Source: Pseudomonadota bacterium (lineage in GTDB: Bacteria; Pseudomonadota; Gammaproteobacteria; Steroidobacterales; Steroidobacteraceae). From it: a stretch of 64,000 nt of DNA. Below are positions 47,061 to 57,414 of the stretch, one piece after another. The DNA lies in the NCBI GenBank assembly GCA_018241445.1, contig JAFEDT010000008.1, positions 62,001-126,000 of the forward strand. Reading direction: 5' to 3'. The notes beneath the pieces were generated by a model. The model was not told the DNA's origin and did no database searches. It worked only from the letters and a program-made list of their open reading frames with translations. A program made the translations under genes and the position numbers. The stretch's first letter is position 1. The number at the start of each line of letters is the position of its first letter.

Positions 47061-47722
47061 ATGTCGTTGCGCGTATCGCACTGCCCGCCACCGCTACGCT
47101 GCTGCTGTCAGCCCTGTGTGCTGCTGCCCAACCGGCTGTCGCGCCTGCGGGCGCCAGGGCCGCGCCCACGGACACAAGCAGCACCGCTGGGGCGCCAGCC
47201 ACCAACGCTGCGACCAACGCCACCCACTACAAGCTGGACGCGGCCAAAAGCTCGCTGGAGTTCGGCTTCGTGCAGGCCGGTGCGCAGAACAAGGGCCACT
47301 TCCGCAGCTTCCCGGTCAGCATGGACTTTTCGCCCGACAACCCGGCGGCCGGCAAGCTGGACGTGACGGTGGAAATGAATTCCCTGGATACCGGCGACAA
47401 GGAGCGCGACGACACGCTGCGTGGCGCGGACCTGTTCGCGGTGGCGAAGTATCCCCAGGCGCACTTCACGGCTGCGCAGATCACGAAGACTCCCACCGGC
47501 TTCCTGGCCAACGGCTCACTGACGCTGCGTGGCGTCACCCGCCCGCTGGCGGTACCCTTCACTTTCCGGACAGCCACCGAAGCGGGCGCGGCGGCCGGCT
47601 ACATGAATGGCAAGGTCACCCTGCATCGCCTGGACTTCGGTGTCGGCCAGGGGGACTGGAAGTCCACCGAGTGGGTCGGCAACGACGTGACGGTGAACTT
47701 CGCGCTGCGGCTGGTGAAGTAG
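47057..47722 (+). CDS. YceI-family periplasmic protein
   Basis: 221 residues from GTG 47057, whose bases overlap the cytochrome b561 stop and are preceded by GGGGAG; longer forms of this frame run through b561 and are not real. Signal peptide to about residue 26 (LCAAAQPA), a 30-residue Ala/Thr linker, then the core THYKLDAAKSSLEFGFVQAGAQNKGHF, GADLFAVAKYPQAHF and LTLRGVTRPLAVPF. It is closer to classic YceI than the divergent copy. Probably binds a long-chain isoprenoid and works with b561. Confidence 0.88.
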   Translation: MNVVARIALPATATLLLSALCAAAQPAVAPAGARAAPTDTSSTAGAPATNAATNATHYKLDAAKSSLEFGFVQAGAQNKGHFRSFPVSMDFSPDNPAAGKLDVTVEMNSLDTGDKERDDTLRGADLFAVAKYPQAHFTAAQITKTPTGFLANGSLTLRGVTRPLAVPFTFRTATEAGAAAGYMNGKVTLHRLDFGVGQGDWKSTEWVGNDVTVNFALRLVK

Positions 47723-47809
47723 CCTCCTCAAAGGACAGAAGCGCTGACGTTGCAACTTTGGGGCCCGGGCTGGCGGCGGGTTCATGACGGACTCCGTCGA
47801 TACTGGTCT

Positions 47810-48223
47810 CTACGCAATCACCTCAACCGTCTGAAGCCGGTGCCCGCGCCGGATTCGGTAAGCCGCGAAATCTGTCCGATCCAGGGTAAAAACCTTGCGG
47901 GTCTGCCATGACTCCGCGGCGACGATCACAGAAGCGTCCGCGAGGTCCATGGGCCGGTCTGCGTACTGCTCCATCAACTCGAAACTTCGCACCAGACCCG
48001 CGGAATCGAGAAACCAGACGTCGATCCCACCGCGCGCAACAAACTCGCGCACCCGATCAGAGCCGATGCTGTGTGGCTGCAACATGTGGAACACCTCGGT
48101 CAGCACCGGGACTGTCGTGCAAAGTCGATCCGTAAGTATCTTCAGAACGCTCGCTGCACGGCTGTGCTGCCCATCCCTCGGATCGAACAGCGCAACCAGC
48201 GGACCGGTGTCCACCAAGATCAT
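47810..48223 (-). CDS. vapC: PIN-domain toxin VapC
   Basis: 137 residues. The acidic metal-binding residues of PIN ribonucleases are visible: D5 in MILVDTGPL, E43 in VLTEVFHML, D93 and D96 in PMDLADASVIVAAE, and D in FTLDRTDF. VapC toxins cut tRNA or rRNA when freed from their antitoxin. It overlaps the vapB gene by four bases (ATGA), the usual toxin-antitoxin arrangement. The strand and gene pair are unrelated to the neighbours, as for a mobile module, but no mobility gene is near. Confidence 0.92.
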   Translation of the reverse strand: MILVDTGPLVALFDPRDGQHSRAASVLKILTDRLCTTVPVLTEVFHMLQPHSIGSDRVREFVARGGIDVWFLDSAGLVRSFELMEQYADRPMDLADASVIVAAESWQTRKVFTLDRTDFAAYRIRRGHRLQTVEVIA

Positions 48224-48483
48224 CGCGCGCGCTTGTCGGCCAGAAGCTTTCGCAGGGTGGCGCGTGATTGTGTCGATGGACCGATTGCATAGCCGCCCGG
48301 GCCCAGATCAAGGTCCCGATAGATCTCGTAAGGCGACCGGGCGGGAACACCGTTCTTTAGTTGATGTCGCAACGCACGCAGCCCCGCCTTGAAGGCCTCC
48401 GAAATGGGCAAGCCGGTGGCCGCCCGAACCTCATCGAGCACTTTCTCAGCTTCTGGGTCGAGTCTGACCGTCCGGGTAGTCAT
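48220..48483 (-). CDS. vapB: Ribbon-helix-helix antitoxin VapB
   Basis: 87 residues from ATG 48483 behind GGAAGG; the frame extends to 48531 but crosses the operator. RTVRLDPEAEKVLDEVRAATGLPISEAFKAGLRALR is a ribbon-helix-helix DNA-binding fold, and the C-terminal RSPYEIYRDLDLGPGG should wrap the toxin. It neutralises VapC and represses the pair. The 8-bp inverted repeat at 48493-48513 directly upstream is the likely operator. Confidence 0.87.
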   Translation of the reverse strand: MTTRTVRLDPEAEKVLDEVRAATGLPISEAFKAGLRALRHQLKNGVPARSPYEIYRDLDLGPGGYAIGPSTQSRATLRKLLADKRAR

Positions 48484-48492
48484 AGGGCCTTC

Positions 48493-48513
48493 CGTAATAC
48501 GGAGTGTATTACG
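48493..48513. promoter_or_regulatory. Inverted repeat operator candidate of vapBC
   Basis: CGTAATAC (48493-48500) and GTATTACG (48506-48513) around GGAGT. It lies 10 bases upstream of the vapB start, where autorepression by the VapBC complex normally occurs, and is AT-richer than its surroundings. Confidence 0.65.
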
Positions 48514-48569
48514 CAGCTTGTTTCGGGTCAATTCGCTCGGACGGTGGGCGCACGCCTCGGCGGGCTGGC

Positions 48570-50882
48570 CTAACGCCTGCGCGTTCGCCGGTTGCGACCT
48601 GACGCCCTGACGCGCCGGGCAGGCGACTTCTGCGGCATACTTCCCTTGGCGCGCGTCCTCGCCACGCCCCCCCGCACCGCGGTTACCTTCGACTTGCGCG
48701 CGACTTTACGCCCGGCGGCACGCTTCTTCGCTGAGACACGCTTCCTCGCGGTGGCGCGACGCTTGGCGGGAGCAGGCCGGGCGCCCTTCCTGGCCGCGGC
48801 TGGCTTCGACGCCCGCTTCTTCAAACTTCGCCTCTTTTTCACCGCCGCCTTCCGCAATCGCTTCTTCGGAGCCGCCTTGCGGGCGGCGCTGGCCGGGGTG
48901 GCGCGTTGTGCAGCCGGTGCCCCGGTCACACCGCGCAACTGGTCCAGGATCGCCGGGTTCTCCAGCGTGGAAACGTCCTGCGTGATGGCCTCCCCGCGCG
49001 CGATCGCCTTCAACAGGCGGCGCATGATCTTGCCCGAACGGGTCTTGGGCAGGTTGTCGGCGAAGCGGATGTCGTCGGGCCTGGCGATGGCGCCGAGGTG
49101 CTCGCTCACCCATTCGCGCAGTTCCCGGACCAGCCCCTTGTCGTCGCCGGCCGGGCGGGCGCCGCGCAGCACCACGTAGGCGAACACCGACTCGCCCTTG
49201 ATCTCGTGGGGCTTGCCCACGACCGCAGCTTCGGCAACCCGCGGATGGGATACCAGCGCGGATTCGATCTCCATCGTGCCCAGGCGGTGACCGGCGACGT
49301 TGAGCACGTCGTCGATGCGACCCATGATCCAGTAGTAGCCGTCCTTGTCGCGGTGGGCGCTGTCGCCCGCGACGTAGTAGCGGTTGTTGAACTTCTCCCA
49401 GTAAGCGCCCAGGTAACGCGCATTGTTGCCCCAGATGGTGCGCAGCATCGCCGGCCAGGGCTTGCGGATCACCAGGTAACCGCCGGCGTCCGGCCGCGTG
49501 ACCGGATTGCCGTGGTCGTCGACGATGTCGGCCTCGATGCCCGGCAGCGGCAGGGTGCACGAGCCGGGCTTGGCAGCCATTGCGCCGGGGATGGGCGAGA
49601 TCATGGTCGCGCCGGTCTCGGTCTGCCACCAGGTGTCGATGATCGGGCAGCGACCGCCGCCGATCACATGGTGATACCACATCCACGCTTCCGGGTTGAT
49701 CGGCTCGCCAACGGTGCCCAGCAGGCGCAGCCGCGACAGGTCGTAGCGGCGCGGCACGTCGTCACCGAGCTTCATCAGGGCGCGGATGGCGGTCGGCGCG
49801 GTGTAGAGAATGGTCACGCCGTGGGTCTGGCAGTTCTTCCAGAAACGTCCGCCGTCCGGGTACGTCGGCGCGCCCTCGTACAACACCACCGTGGCTGCAT
49901 TGGCCAGGGGGCCGTAGGCGACATAGGTATGCCCGGTCACCCAGCCGACGTCCGCCGTGCACCAGAACACGTCGTCATTGCGCAGGTCGAATATCCAGCG
50001 GGTCGTGACCTTCGCGCCCAGCAGGTAGCCGCCGGTGGAGTGCTGGATGCCCTTGGGCCTCCCGGTGGAGCCGGAGGTGTAGAGCAGGAACAGTGGGTGT
50101 TCGGCGTCGACGTACGTCGGCTCGCAGCTCGCGCTCTGGCCGTCCACCTGGTCGTGCCACCACAGGTCGCGCCCCGCGGTCATGGGGACAGTTCGCCCGG
50201 TGCGCTTCAGCACCAGCACGTGCTCCACGCTGCCGCAGCCCTGCTCCAGCGCCTTGTCGGTGGCGGCCTTCAGCTCGATCACCTGGCCGCCGCGCCAGGC
50301 GCCGTCGGCAGTGATCACCAGGCGCGCGCCGGTGTCCTCGATGCGGTCGCGCAGCGCCGGCGCCGAGAAGCCGCCGAACACCACCGAGTGGATGGCGCCG
50401 ATACGATTGCAGGCGTGCATGGCGACGATGATCTCCGGCACCAGCGGCATATATATGATGACGCGGTCCCCGGACTGCACGCCCAAAGCACGCAGCGCAT
50501 TGGCGCAGCGGCAGACCTGCGCGTGCAGGTCGCGGTAGCTCAGGCGCCGGCTGTCGCCCGGTTCGCCCTCGAAGATGATGGCGGTCTTGTTGCCGTGCTC
50601 GGCGAGGTTCACGTCCAGGCAGTTGACCGAGGCGTTGAGCTTGCCGTCACTGAACCAGCGATAGTTGGGCGCCCGCGAGTCGTCGAGTGTCACCGTGAAG
50701 GGGGTCTGCCAGGTCAGTTCGCTGCGCGCCAGATCGCTCCAGAAGCCGACCTGGTCAGCGCTCGCGCGGCGGCGCAGTTCCGCGAGCCCCTGCGGCTTGA
50801 GGCTGGCGCGCGCGGCGAACTGGGGCGGCGGGGGAAAGCTGCGTTCTTCGAGCAGTACCGACTGTATGTTCTGGTCAGCCAC
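48570..50882 (-). CDS. acsA: Acetyl-CoA synthetase with C-terminal histone H1-like basic tail
   Basis: 770 residues, against about 650 for the family. It makes acetyl-CoA from acetate and ATP. The adenylation domain is complete: [20 protein letters not shown] (phosphate loop), [51 protein letters not shown] and [11 protein letters not shown] with Lys618, the residue that is acetylated to control Acs. From about residue 657 (48914 down to 48573) there is an extra tail of about 114 residues with 47 Lys/Arg, many Ala and no acidic residue ([20 protein letters not shown] and similar), like histone H1 or AlgP tails. The frame is uninterrupted. Confidence 0.93.
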   Translation of the reverse strand: MADQNIQSVLLEERSFPPPPQFAARASLKPQGLAELRRRASADQVGFWSDLARSELTWQTPFTVTLDDSRAPNYRWFSDGKLNASVNCLDVNLAEHGNKTAIIFEGEPGDSRRLSYRDLHAQVCRCANALRALGVQSGDRVIIYMPLVPEIIVAMHACNRIGAIHSVVFGGFSAPALRDRIEDTGARLVITADGAWRGGQVIELKAATDKALEQGCGSVEHVLVLKRTGRTVPMTAGRDLWWHDQVDGQSASCEPTYVDAEHPLFLLYTSGSTGRPKGIQHSTGGYLLGAKVTTRWIFDLRNDDVFWCTADVGWVTGHTYVAYGPLANAATVVLYEGAPTYPDGGRFWKNCQTHGVTILYTAPTAIRALMKLGDDVPRRYDLSRLRLLGTVGEPINPEAWMWYHHVIGGGRCPIIDTWWQTETGATMISPIPGAMAAKPGSCTLPLPGIEADIVDDHGNPVTRPDAGGYLVIRKPWPAMLRTIWGNNARYLGAYWEKFNNRYYVAGDSAHRDKDGYYWIMGRIDDVLNVAGHRLGTMEIESALVSHPRVAEAAVVGKPHEIKGESVFAYVVLRGARPAGDDKGLVRELREWVSEHLGAIARPDDIRFADNLPKTRSGKIMRRLLKAIARGEAITQDVSTLENPAILDQLRGVTGAPAAQRATPASAARKAAPKKRLRKAAVKKRRSLKKRASKPAAARKGARPAPAKRRATARKRVSAKKRAAGRKVARKSKVTAVRGGVARTRAKGSMPQKSPARRVRASGRNRRTRRR

Positions 50883-51050
50883 GAAACTCTCCTCGCCTCA
50901 TGCCGTTGCCGGGTTACGGAGCATAAACTCACGGCGCCAGCGCAGTCGATCGTGCGGCAGCACCGGGGCCCGGCCATCTTGCAGTTCCCCTGGGATAAGA
51001 TGCCGGTCGCGGGCCTGGCCGCTTCAATCCAGGCGCAGGACTTTTTAAGT

Positions 51051-52526
51051 ATGGCAACATTTCGAAGCTCGGCAGCCTGCTACCTCACCCTGATGTTCGT
51101 GGGCAGCAGCGCGGTGGGGGCGCAGCCCCCAAAACTGTCGGCCGAAGTGCAGCGCTACGTTCGCGTGCAGGCGCCGACCGTAATCCTCGCGCATGTGCGG
51201 GTCATCGACGGTACCGGCAAACCGGCGGCCGCGGACCAGGACCTCGTCATCGAGAACGGCATGATCACCCGCGTCGGGGCGGCCGCAAAGCATGCGCCGG
51301 CCCCAGGCACAACGACACTTGACCTGCACGGCTACAGCGTGATGCCGGGGATCGTCGGCATGCACGACCACCTGTACTACATTGCGCGCCCGAACCTGGA
51401 ACCGGGCAGGACGCCACCCCGGGAGGCGCCGCTGCTGGTGCCGCAGATGCTGTTTTCCTCGCCACGGCTATATCTGGCAGCCGGCGTCACCACCCTGCGC
51501 ACGACCGGCAGTGTCGAGCCGTACGCCGACCTGAATCTGCGTGACCAGATCGAGGCTGGAATGCTGCCCGGCCCGCACCTCGACGTGACCGCACCCTATA
51601 TAGAAGGTAAAGGCTCCAGCTTCATCCAGATGCATCAGCTCGCCAGCCCCGCCGAGGCGCGGCAATTCGTCCAATACTGGGCGAGCGTCGGCGCCACCTC
51701 GTTCAAAGCCTACATGCACATCACGCGCGCAGAGCTGAAGGCCGCCATCGATGAGGCGCATCGCCACGGGCTCAAACTTACCGGCCACCTGTGTTCGGTC
51801 ACCTACCCGGAAGCGGTGGCCCTGGGCATCGATGATCTGGAGCACGGATTTTTCGTGAACACCCAGCTCGACACCGGCAAGCAGCCGGATGAATGCCCTG
51901 ACGGCAAGCCGTTCGAGACGCTCAGGAACATGGACCCCGACGGCCCCGCGGCGGCGGCGCTTATCCAGCTGCTGGTATCACACCGTGTCGCGGTGACCTC
52001 CACCCTGCCGGTGTTTGAATCCCTGGTGCCCGGGCGGCCGCCGCTGCAATCACGCATGCTGGATGCGCTGGCGCCCGAGGCGCGCGACGCGTACCTCTAC
52101 CAGCGCAATCGCGGCTTCGAAAAGCCGTTTGCGGATGGAGCCCTGCTGCTGGCGCGTGACATGAAATTGGAGCGCAAGTTTGCCGCCGCAGGCGGGCTGC
52201 TGCTGGCCGGCCCCGACCCGACCGGCAATGGCGACACGCTGCCGGGTTTTGGGGATCAGCGGGAAATCGAACTGCTGGTTGAGGCGGGCTTCACGCCGCT
52301 GGAAGCGATCCGGGTTGCGACCCTCAATGGCGCGATCTATGAGGGCAGGCAGGCCACTATCGGCTCGATCGAGGCGGGCAAGCATGCCGACCTGATCGTG
52401 ATCCAGGGCGATCCTTCACAACACATCGCGGACATCGAGAACGTGGCGATCGTCTTCAAGGACGGCGTCGGCTACGATTCCGCGAAGCTGCTGGCCTCGG
52501 TTGCCGGGCGCTACGGGCAGTACTAA
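51051..52526 (+). CDS. Exported metal-dependent amidohydrolase
   Basis: 491 residues. Signal peptide MATFRSSAACYLTLMFVGSS... to about residue 24; the long upstream frame runs antisense to acs and is not real. Amidohydrolase ligands are visible: H105-x-H107 in MHDHLYY, K219 in TSFKAYMH as the possible carboxylated lysine, H246 in GHLCS, H265 in LEHGF and D389 in GPDPTG. HADLIVIQGDPSQHI near the end is the family's conserved C-terminal strand. Relatives include imidazolonepropionase-like and prolidase-like enzymes; the substrate is unknown. Periplasmic. Its last 4 bases overlap the end of the convergent exonuclease gene. Confidence 0.9.
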   Translation: MATFRSSAACYLTLMFVGSSAVGAQPPKLSAEVQRYVRVQAPTVILAHVRVIDGTGKPAAADQDLVIENGMITRVGAAAKHAPAPGTTTLDLHGYSVMPGIVGMHDHLYYIARPNLEPGRTPPREAPLLVPQMLFSSPRLYLAAGVTTLRTTGSVEPYADLNLRDQIEAGMLPGPHLDVTAPYIEGKGSSFIQMHQLASPAEARQFVQYWASVGATSFKAYMHITRAELKAAIDEAHRHGLKLTGHLCSVTYPEAVALGIDDLEHGFFVNTQLDTGKQPDECPDGKPFETLRNMDPDGPAAAALIQLLVSHRVAVTSTLPVFESLVPGRPPLQSRMLDALAPEARDAYLYQRNRGFEKPFADGALLLARDMKLERKFAAAGGLLLAGPDPTGNGDTLPGFGDQREIELLVEAGFTPLEAIRVATLNGAIYEGRQATIGSIEAGKHADLIVIQGDPSQHIADIENVAIVFKDGVGYDSAKLLASVAGRYGQY

Positions 52527-53410
52527 CAGGCGAGCTGCGCCAGGCGCTCACCCTGCCGGCGCAGGAAGGGCCCGAAGCCGAGCTGATCGTACAGGCCCGA
52601 CAGCGCCGGAAGGTCCGGCGCCCGGCGCTTCAGTCCGTCCCGATCGACTCCCAGGGACAGGTCGCAGCGGATCCGGGTCAGCCGCCGGGCCAGGAACACC
52701 GTTTCGCGGTGTTCGGTGAGGCGTGCCGCCAGCGTGCCAGCGCCGCGTAGCTTCAATTGCGCGACACCCGGCAGGTCGCCGTACAGGTCCTCCAGCGAAC
52801 CGAAGGCCTTCATCAGCGCCGCGCCGGTGCGATGGCCGACGCCGGGCACGCCGGGGATGTTGTCCGAATCATCGCCGGTCAGGGCCAGGTAGTCCGCGAA
52901 GCGCTCGGGCCTCACGCCGTAGTGGCGCTCGATGTCGTGGTAACCGAACTGTCCGCGCGCGCCGAAGTCCCAGAACAGGTCGCCGTCGTGCATCAGCTGC
53001 GCCAGGTCCTTGTCGCGCGTGATGAAAGCCGAGCGCATGCCCTGGGCGCGCATCTGCTGCGCCAGGGTTCCGATAATGTCGTCTGCCTCGAACTGCGGCT
53101 GCACGAACGACGCCAGCCCCAGGTGCCGGCACAATTCCCGGCAGCGCTCGAACTGCAGCACCAGGTCGGCCGGTGCGCGCTCGCGATTGGCCTTGTAAGC
53201 CGGGTAGATACCACTGCGCCAGGAATCGGCGCGCCGCTGGTCGAATGCCACCGCCATGTGGACGGGCCGCAGCCGCTCGATCAGATCGCCGAGGAAGCGT
53301 GCGAAGCCGAATACCGCGTGCATCGGGTTGCCATCCCGGTCGCGCATGTCCGGCAACATGGAGCGGTAGGCGCGAAAGACGTAGACCGAGGCGTCGACGA
53401 GATAGATCAA
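52523..53410 (-). CDS. 5'-3' exonuclease / flap endonuclease, Xni-like
   Basis: 295 residues. The FEN/Pol I N-domain metal sites are visible: IYLVDASVYVFRAYRS, VAFDQRR, QPQFEADDIIGTLAQQ, ITRDKDLAQLMH and LTGDDSDNIPGVPGVGHRTG (the helix-hairpin-helix). It is a stand-alone domain, as in Xni/ExoIX. Such proteins trim flaps or 5' ends in DNA repair or replication. It overlaps the HNH gene upstream by four bases (ATGA), so the two nucleases are co-translated. Confidence 0.9.
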   Translation of the reverse strand: MIYLVDASVYVFRAYRSMLPDMRDRDGNPMHAVFGFARFLGDLIERLRPVHMAVAFDQRRADSWRSGIYPAYKANRERAPADLVLQFERCRELCRHLGLASFVQPQFEADDIIGTLAQQMRAQGMRSAFITRDKDLAQLMHDGDLFWDFGARGQFGYHDIERHYGVRPERFADYLALTGDDSDNIPGVPGVGHRTGAALMKAFGSLEDLYGDLPGVAQLKLRGAGTLAARLTEHRETVFLARRLTRIRCDLSLGVDRDGLKRRAPDLPALSGLYDQLGFGPFLRRQGERLAQLAC

Positions 53411-54081
53411 GACAGCCAGCGCTGGATGCGGTCGTGCAGTGGGCTGCTACGCGGGAAGTGCGCCACCAGGTACTCCATCTGGTCGGCCAGCACGCGCCGG
53501 CCCTTCAGGAAGATGTACTCGGCGTAAGTCGGCGTGAATGGCACGGCAATGAGCTGCATCTTCGCCTGCTCCGGGGTGCGAGAGGCCTTGTGGTTGTTGC
53601 AGCGGCGGCAGGCGGCGACCACGTTGGTCCACACATCGGCGCCTCCGCGGCTGAAAGGCCGGATGTGATCGCGCGACAGCTCCCGCGCCGTGAAGCGCTG
53701 GGCGCAGTACATGCACAGGTAGGCGTCGCGGCGGAACAGGGTCTGGTTGTTCAGCGGCGGCACGTAGTCGTGGCGGCAGTTGCCCGGATTGCCGGTGTGG
53801 CCGACGGTGGCGACGATGGAGTTGACCGGCACCACCGTGCGCCGCCCGCTGCGGGCATTGACGCCGCCATACAGCTCGTACAGCAGCGAACCGCAGGTGT
53901 ATGCAATCTGCTCCTGATGATAGAGTCGGGCTGCTTCGCGGTAGTCGATCCACTCGAGCGGCATGCCAGCCACGTCGGTGCGCAGCACCAGCTGCGACAG
54001 GCCGCGCGCGGCCGACCGCGGAATCACCGCAGTTGAACCGGCAAGACCGTGGTCAGCGCGCTCGAGATCGATACCCAGCAT
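53407..54081 (-). CDS. HNH endonuclease
   Basis: 224 residues from ATG 54081 (MLGIDLERADHGLAG); an in-frame ATG at 54123 is an alternative. The HNH core reads CMYCAQRFTARELSRDHIRPFSRGGADVWTN, then VVAACRRCNNHKASRTPEQAKM: two CxxC pairs bind zinc, and RDHIRPFS...N...H gives the His-Asn-His motif. Similar stand-alone HNH proteins are widespread in proteobacteria and poorly characterised. The N-terminal 100 residues carry no recognised domain. It overlaps the Xni-like gene, so a joint DNA-processing role is plausible. Confidence 0.87.
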   Translation of the reverse strand: MLGIDLERADHGLAGSTAVIPRSAARGLSQLVLRTDVAGMPLEWIDYREAARLYHQEQIAYTCGSLLYELYGGVNARSGRRTVVPVNSIVATVGHTGNPGNCRHDYVPPLNNQTLFRRDAYLCMYCAQRFTARELSRDHIRPFSRGGADVWTNVVAACRRCNNHKASRTPEQAKMQLIAVPFTPTYAEYIFLKGRRVLADQMEYLVAHFPRSSPLHDRIQRWLS

Positions 54082-54279
54082 AGCCGCTGTAAGATACGGC
54101 AGATTTGTGCAGGAATTCAACAATACAACGCATTGAATACCTTGGGATTTTCTACCACCGTGGCAGCGTGGCCACGAATCCGTGAAGACCCTGGGTGAAT
54201 GGCAGCGACTCCTGGCGCCTCGCGCGAGCGTGCGCCGGCGACCTGGCCACGCTCAGCAGTGCCCCACGAAAGACATCTG

Positions 54280-55887
54280 ATGCAAACCAACTCCGCCCAG
54301 GCTGCCCAACGCATCGGCGTACCCCGCGAGACCTACGCAGGCGAAAAGCGTGTCGCCACCGTCCCCGAGGTGGTGGAGAAACTCCTCAAACTCGGCTTCA
54401 AGGTCGCCGTCGAATCCGGCGCCGGTGAGGCCGCGAACTTCAGCGACGACGCCTATCGCGCCGTGGGTGCTGAAGTGGTGCCCGATGCCGCAACACTGTG
54501 GGCCGGCTCCGACATCGTCCTCAAGGTCCGCCCGCCCGCCGCGCAGGAAGTGGCCCTCATGCGCGCAGGTGGCACGCTCATCGGCTTCATCTGGCCCGCG
54601 CAGAACCCCGGACTGATGCAGGAACTGGCTGCCAGGGGAGCCACGGTGCTCGCCATCGATTGCCTGCCGCGCACCCTGAGCCGGGCACAGAAGATGGACG
54701 CCCTGACCTCGATGGCGGGTGTCTCCGGCTATCGCGCCGTGATCGAAGCCGCCAATGCCTTCGGCCGCTACTTCAGCGGCCAGATCACGGCTGCGGGCAA
54801 GGTGCCCCCGGCCAAGGTGTTCATCGCCGGCGCCGGCGTGGCGGGCCTGGCCGCCATTGGCACCGCCGCCAACCTGGGCGCCATCGTGCGCGCCAACGAC
54901 ACCCGCGCCGAAGTAGCCGACCAGGTCAAGTCCCTGGGCGGCGAGTTCGTCAAGGTCGATTACGAAGAAGAAGGCTCGGGCGGCGGCGGCTACGCCCGGG
55001 TGATGAGCGAGGGCTTCCAGGCCGCGCAGCGCCAGATGTACGCGCAGCAGGCGAAGGATGCGGACATCATCATCACCACCGCGCTGATTCCCGGCAAGCC
55101 GGCGCCGAAGCTGATCACCGCCGAGATGGTGCGCAGCATGAAGCCCGGCAGCGTGATAGTGGACATGGCCGCGGAACAGGGCGGCAACTGCGAACTCACG
55201 GTGCCCGGCGAGGCGGTGGTGCGCCATGGCGTGACCATCATCGGCTACACCGACCTCGCCTCCCGCATGGCCAGGCAGTCCTCCACGCTGTACGCCACCA
55301 ACCTGCTGCGCCTGGTCGAAGAGCTCTGCAAGGCCAAAGACGGCCACGCCGTCGTCAACATGGAGGACGAGGCGATTCGCGGCCTGACGGTCATCAAGGG
55401 CGGTACGGTGACCTGGCCCGCGCCGCCGCTCAAGCCGGCCGCGGTGCCCGCCGCCAGGCCCGCTGCCGCGCCGGTGCCCGAAAAGAAGAGTGGGCACGGC
55501 CATGGGGGCGGCGCGCCCGTGTCCGCCAGGACGCTGATCATCATCTTCGCCGCCGCAGCAGCGCTGTTTGCATGCATTGGCGCCTTCGCGCCCGCAGCGT
55601 TCCTCGGACACTTCACCGTCTTCGTGCTGGCCTGTTTCATCGGCTACATGGTGGTGTGGAACGTGACGCCGGCGCTGCACACGCCGCTGATGAGCGTCAC
55701 CAACGCCATCTCCAGCATCATCGCCATCGGCGCGCTGGTGCAGATTGCGCCGCCTGAAGCCGGGACAGGCGGGAGGCCTGATGAGCTGATCCGCTGGCTG
55801 GCCCTTGCCGCCCTCGTGCTCACCGGCGTCAACATGTTCGGCGGCTTCGACGTCACGCGCCGCATGCTGGCGATGTTCCGCAAATAA
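54280..55887 (+). CDS. pntA: NAD(P) transhydrogenase subunit alpha
   Basis: 535 residues from ATG 54280; the frame is open upstream without homology. NAD(H)-binding domain [51 protein letters not shown] and the mobile-loop region near SKQS-like [10 protein letters not shown] His/Gly-rich hinge ([13 protein letters not shown]) leads to the membrane domain II part with four helices, and [23 protein letters not shown] is the proton-path signature. One polypeptide combines what some bacteria split into PntAA and PntAB. With PntB it makes NADPH from NADH using the proton gradient. Confidence 0.96.
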   Translation: MQTNSAQAAQRIGVPRETYAGEKRVATVPEVVEKLLKLGFKVAVESGAGEAANFSDDAYRAVGAEVVPDAATLWAGSDIVLKVRPPAAQEVALMRAGGTLIGFIWPAQNPGLMQELAARGATVLAIDCLPRTLSRAQKMDALTSMAGVSGYRAVIEAANAFGRYFSGQITAAGKVPPAKVFIAGAGVAGLAAIGTAANLGAIVRANDTRAEVADQVKSLGGEFVKVDYEEEGSGGGGYARVMSEGFQAAQRQMYAQQAKDADIIITTALIPGKPAPKLITAEMVRSMKPGSVIVDMAAEQGGNCELTVPGEAVVRHGVTIIGYTDLASRMARQSSTLYATNLLRLVEELCKAKDGHAVVNMEDEAIRGLTVIKGGTVTWPAPPLKPAAVPAARPAAAPVPEKKSGHGHGGGAPVSARTLIIIFAAAAALFACIGAFAPAAFLGHFTVFVLACFIGYMVVWNVTPALHTPLMSVTNAISSIIAIGALVQIAPPEAGTGGRPDELIRWLALAALVLTGVNMFGGFDVTRRMLAMFRK

Positions 55888-55905
55888 CAGCAACGGGATA
55901 CAACG

Positions 55906-57318
55906 ATGTCGCAGAGTCTTGCCTCCGTCGCCTACCTGGGTGCGGCCATCCTGTTCATCCTGAGCCTGGGCGGGCTGTCCAACCCCGAGAGCTCGCGTCG
56001 CGGCAACCTGCTCGGCATGATCGGCATGACGCTGGCCGTTCTGGCCACCGTCTTCGGACCGCGTGTCACTGAGAGCGGCATCGCCTGGATCGTCATCGCC
56101 CTGGCTGTCGGCGGCAGCGTCGGCATCTTTGCCGCCCGGACCGTCAGGATGACGCAGATGCCGGAGCTGGTGGCGCTGATGCACAGCCTGGTGGGCCTCG
56201 CGGCCTGCCTGGTCGGGTTCGCCAGCTACGTCGATACCTCCGTGCCGTTCCAGGGCGCGGAGAAGACGGTTCACGAAGCGGAGATCTACGTCGGGATCCT
56301 GATAGGCGCGGTCACGTTTTCTGGCTCGCTCATCGCCTTCGGCAAACTCAGCGGCAGGATCGGCGGCAAGCCGCTGCTGCTACCGGCGCGACACTGGCTC
56401 AACCTGGTGGCGCTGGTCGTGGTCATCGGGCTCGGCAGGCAATTCCTGAATGCGCCCGATGCACACACGGGCCTCGCGGCGCTGGTCGCCATGACAGCCA
56501 TCGCGCTCTTGTTCGGCATCCACATGGTGATGGCCATCGGCGGGGCCGACATGCCGGTGGTGATCTCCATGCTCAACAGCTACTCGGGCTGGGCGGCGGC
56601 CGCTACGGGCTTCATGCTCAACAACGACCTGCTGATCGTCACCGGGGCGCTGGTGGGATCCTCGGGCGCCATCCTCAGCTACATCATGTGCGCGGCGATG
56701 AACCGCAGCTTCATCAGCGTGATCGCCGGTGGCTTCGGGTCCGGCGCACCAAAGAAGGCCACTGCCGGTGGCCAGGCTGAACCGCAGCGCGAGGTGGTGG
56801 CCATCAGCGCCCAGGAAACCGCCGACCTGCTGCGCGAAGCCAAAAGCGTGATCATCGTGCCCGGCTACGGCATGGCGGTGGCGCAGGCCCAGCACACGGT
56901 GAATGAAATCACCCAGGTGCTGCGCGCCAGGGGCGTGCAGGTGCGCTTCGGGATCCACCCGGTCGCGGGACGCATGCCCGGCCACATGAACGTGCTGCTG
57001 GCCGAAGCCAAGGTGCCCTACGACATCGTGCTGGAGATGGATGAGATCAATGGGGACTTCCCCGACACTGATTTGGCGATGGTGATCGGCGCCAACGACA
57101 TCGTGAACCCCAGCGCGCTGGAAGACCCCACCAGCCCCATCGCCGGCATGCCGGTGCTGGAGGTGTGGAAGGCGAAGACGTCTATCGTGATGAAGCGCAG
57201 CATGGCCTCCGGTTACGCGGGCGTGGACAATCCGCTGTTCTATAAGGAGAACAACCGCATGCTGTTCGGCGACGCCAAGAAGATGCTGGACGAGGTGCTG
57301 GCGGCGCTGAAGGGCTGA
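55906..57318 (+). CDS. pntB: NAD(P) transhydrogenase subunit beta
   Basis: 470 residues. N-terminal helices (about nine) of membrane domain II, with [21 protein letters not shown] and [26 protein letters not shown] as signatures. NADP(H)-binding domain III follows from about residue 290 ([62 protein letters not shown]). It lies 18 bases after pntA in one operon. Normal length. Confidence 0.97.
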   Translation: MSQSLASVAYLGAAILFILSLGGLSNPESSRRGNLLGMIGMTLAVLATVFGPRVTESGIAWIVIALAVGGSVGIFAARTVRMTQMPELVALMHSLVGLAACLVGFASYVDTSVPFQGAEKTVHEAEIYVGILIGAVTFSGSLIAFGKLSGRIGGKPLLLPARHWLNLVALVVVIGLGRQFLNAPDAHTGLAALVAMTAIALLFGIHMVMAIGGADMPVVISMLNSYSGWAAAATGFMLNNDLLIVTGALVGSSGAILSYIMCAAMNRSFISVIAGGFGSGAPKKATAGGQAEPQREVVAISAQETADLLREAKSVIIVPGYGMAVAQAQHTVNEITQVLRARGVQVRFGIHPVAGRMPGHMNVLLAEAKVPYDIVLEMDEINGDFPDTDLAMVIGANDIVNPSALEDPTSPIAGMPVLEVWKAKTSIVMKRSMASGYAGVDNPLFYKENNRMLFGDAKKMLDEVLAALKG

Positions 57319-57414
57319 CGCGCTCCGGGGCCGCTGGCGAAGGCAAGCCACTCAGGCCGCTGGCGGAACCATCCGCCCGTTGTCGCGGTCGGCTCGACCC
57401 GCTGGAATGCTGCA

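Noticed and set aside
47810..48513. The VapBC pair as evidence of a larger mobile island.
   Set aside because: No integrase, repeats or composition shift beyond the pair was seen.
48906..51050. Long in-frame extension upstream of the amidohydrolase.
   Set aside because: It lies antisense to acsA; the signal peptide at 51051 marks the real start.
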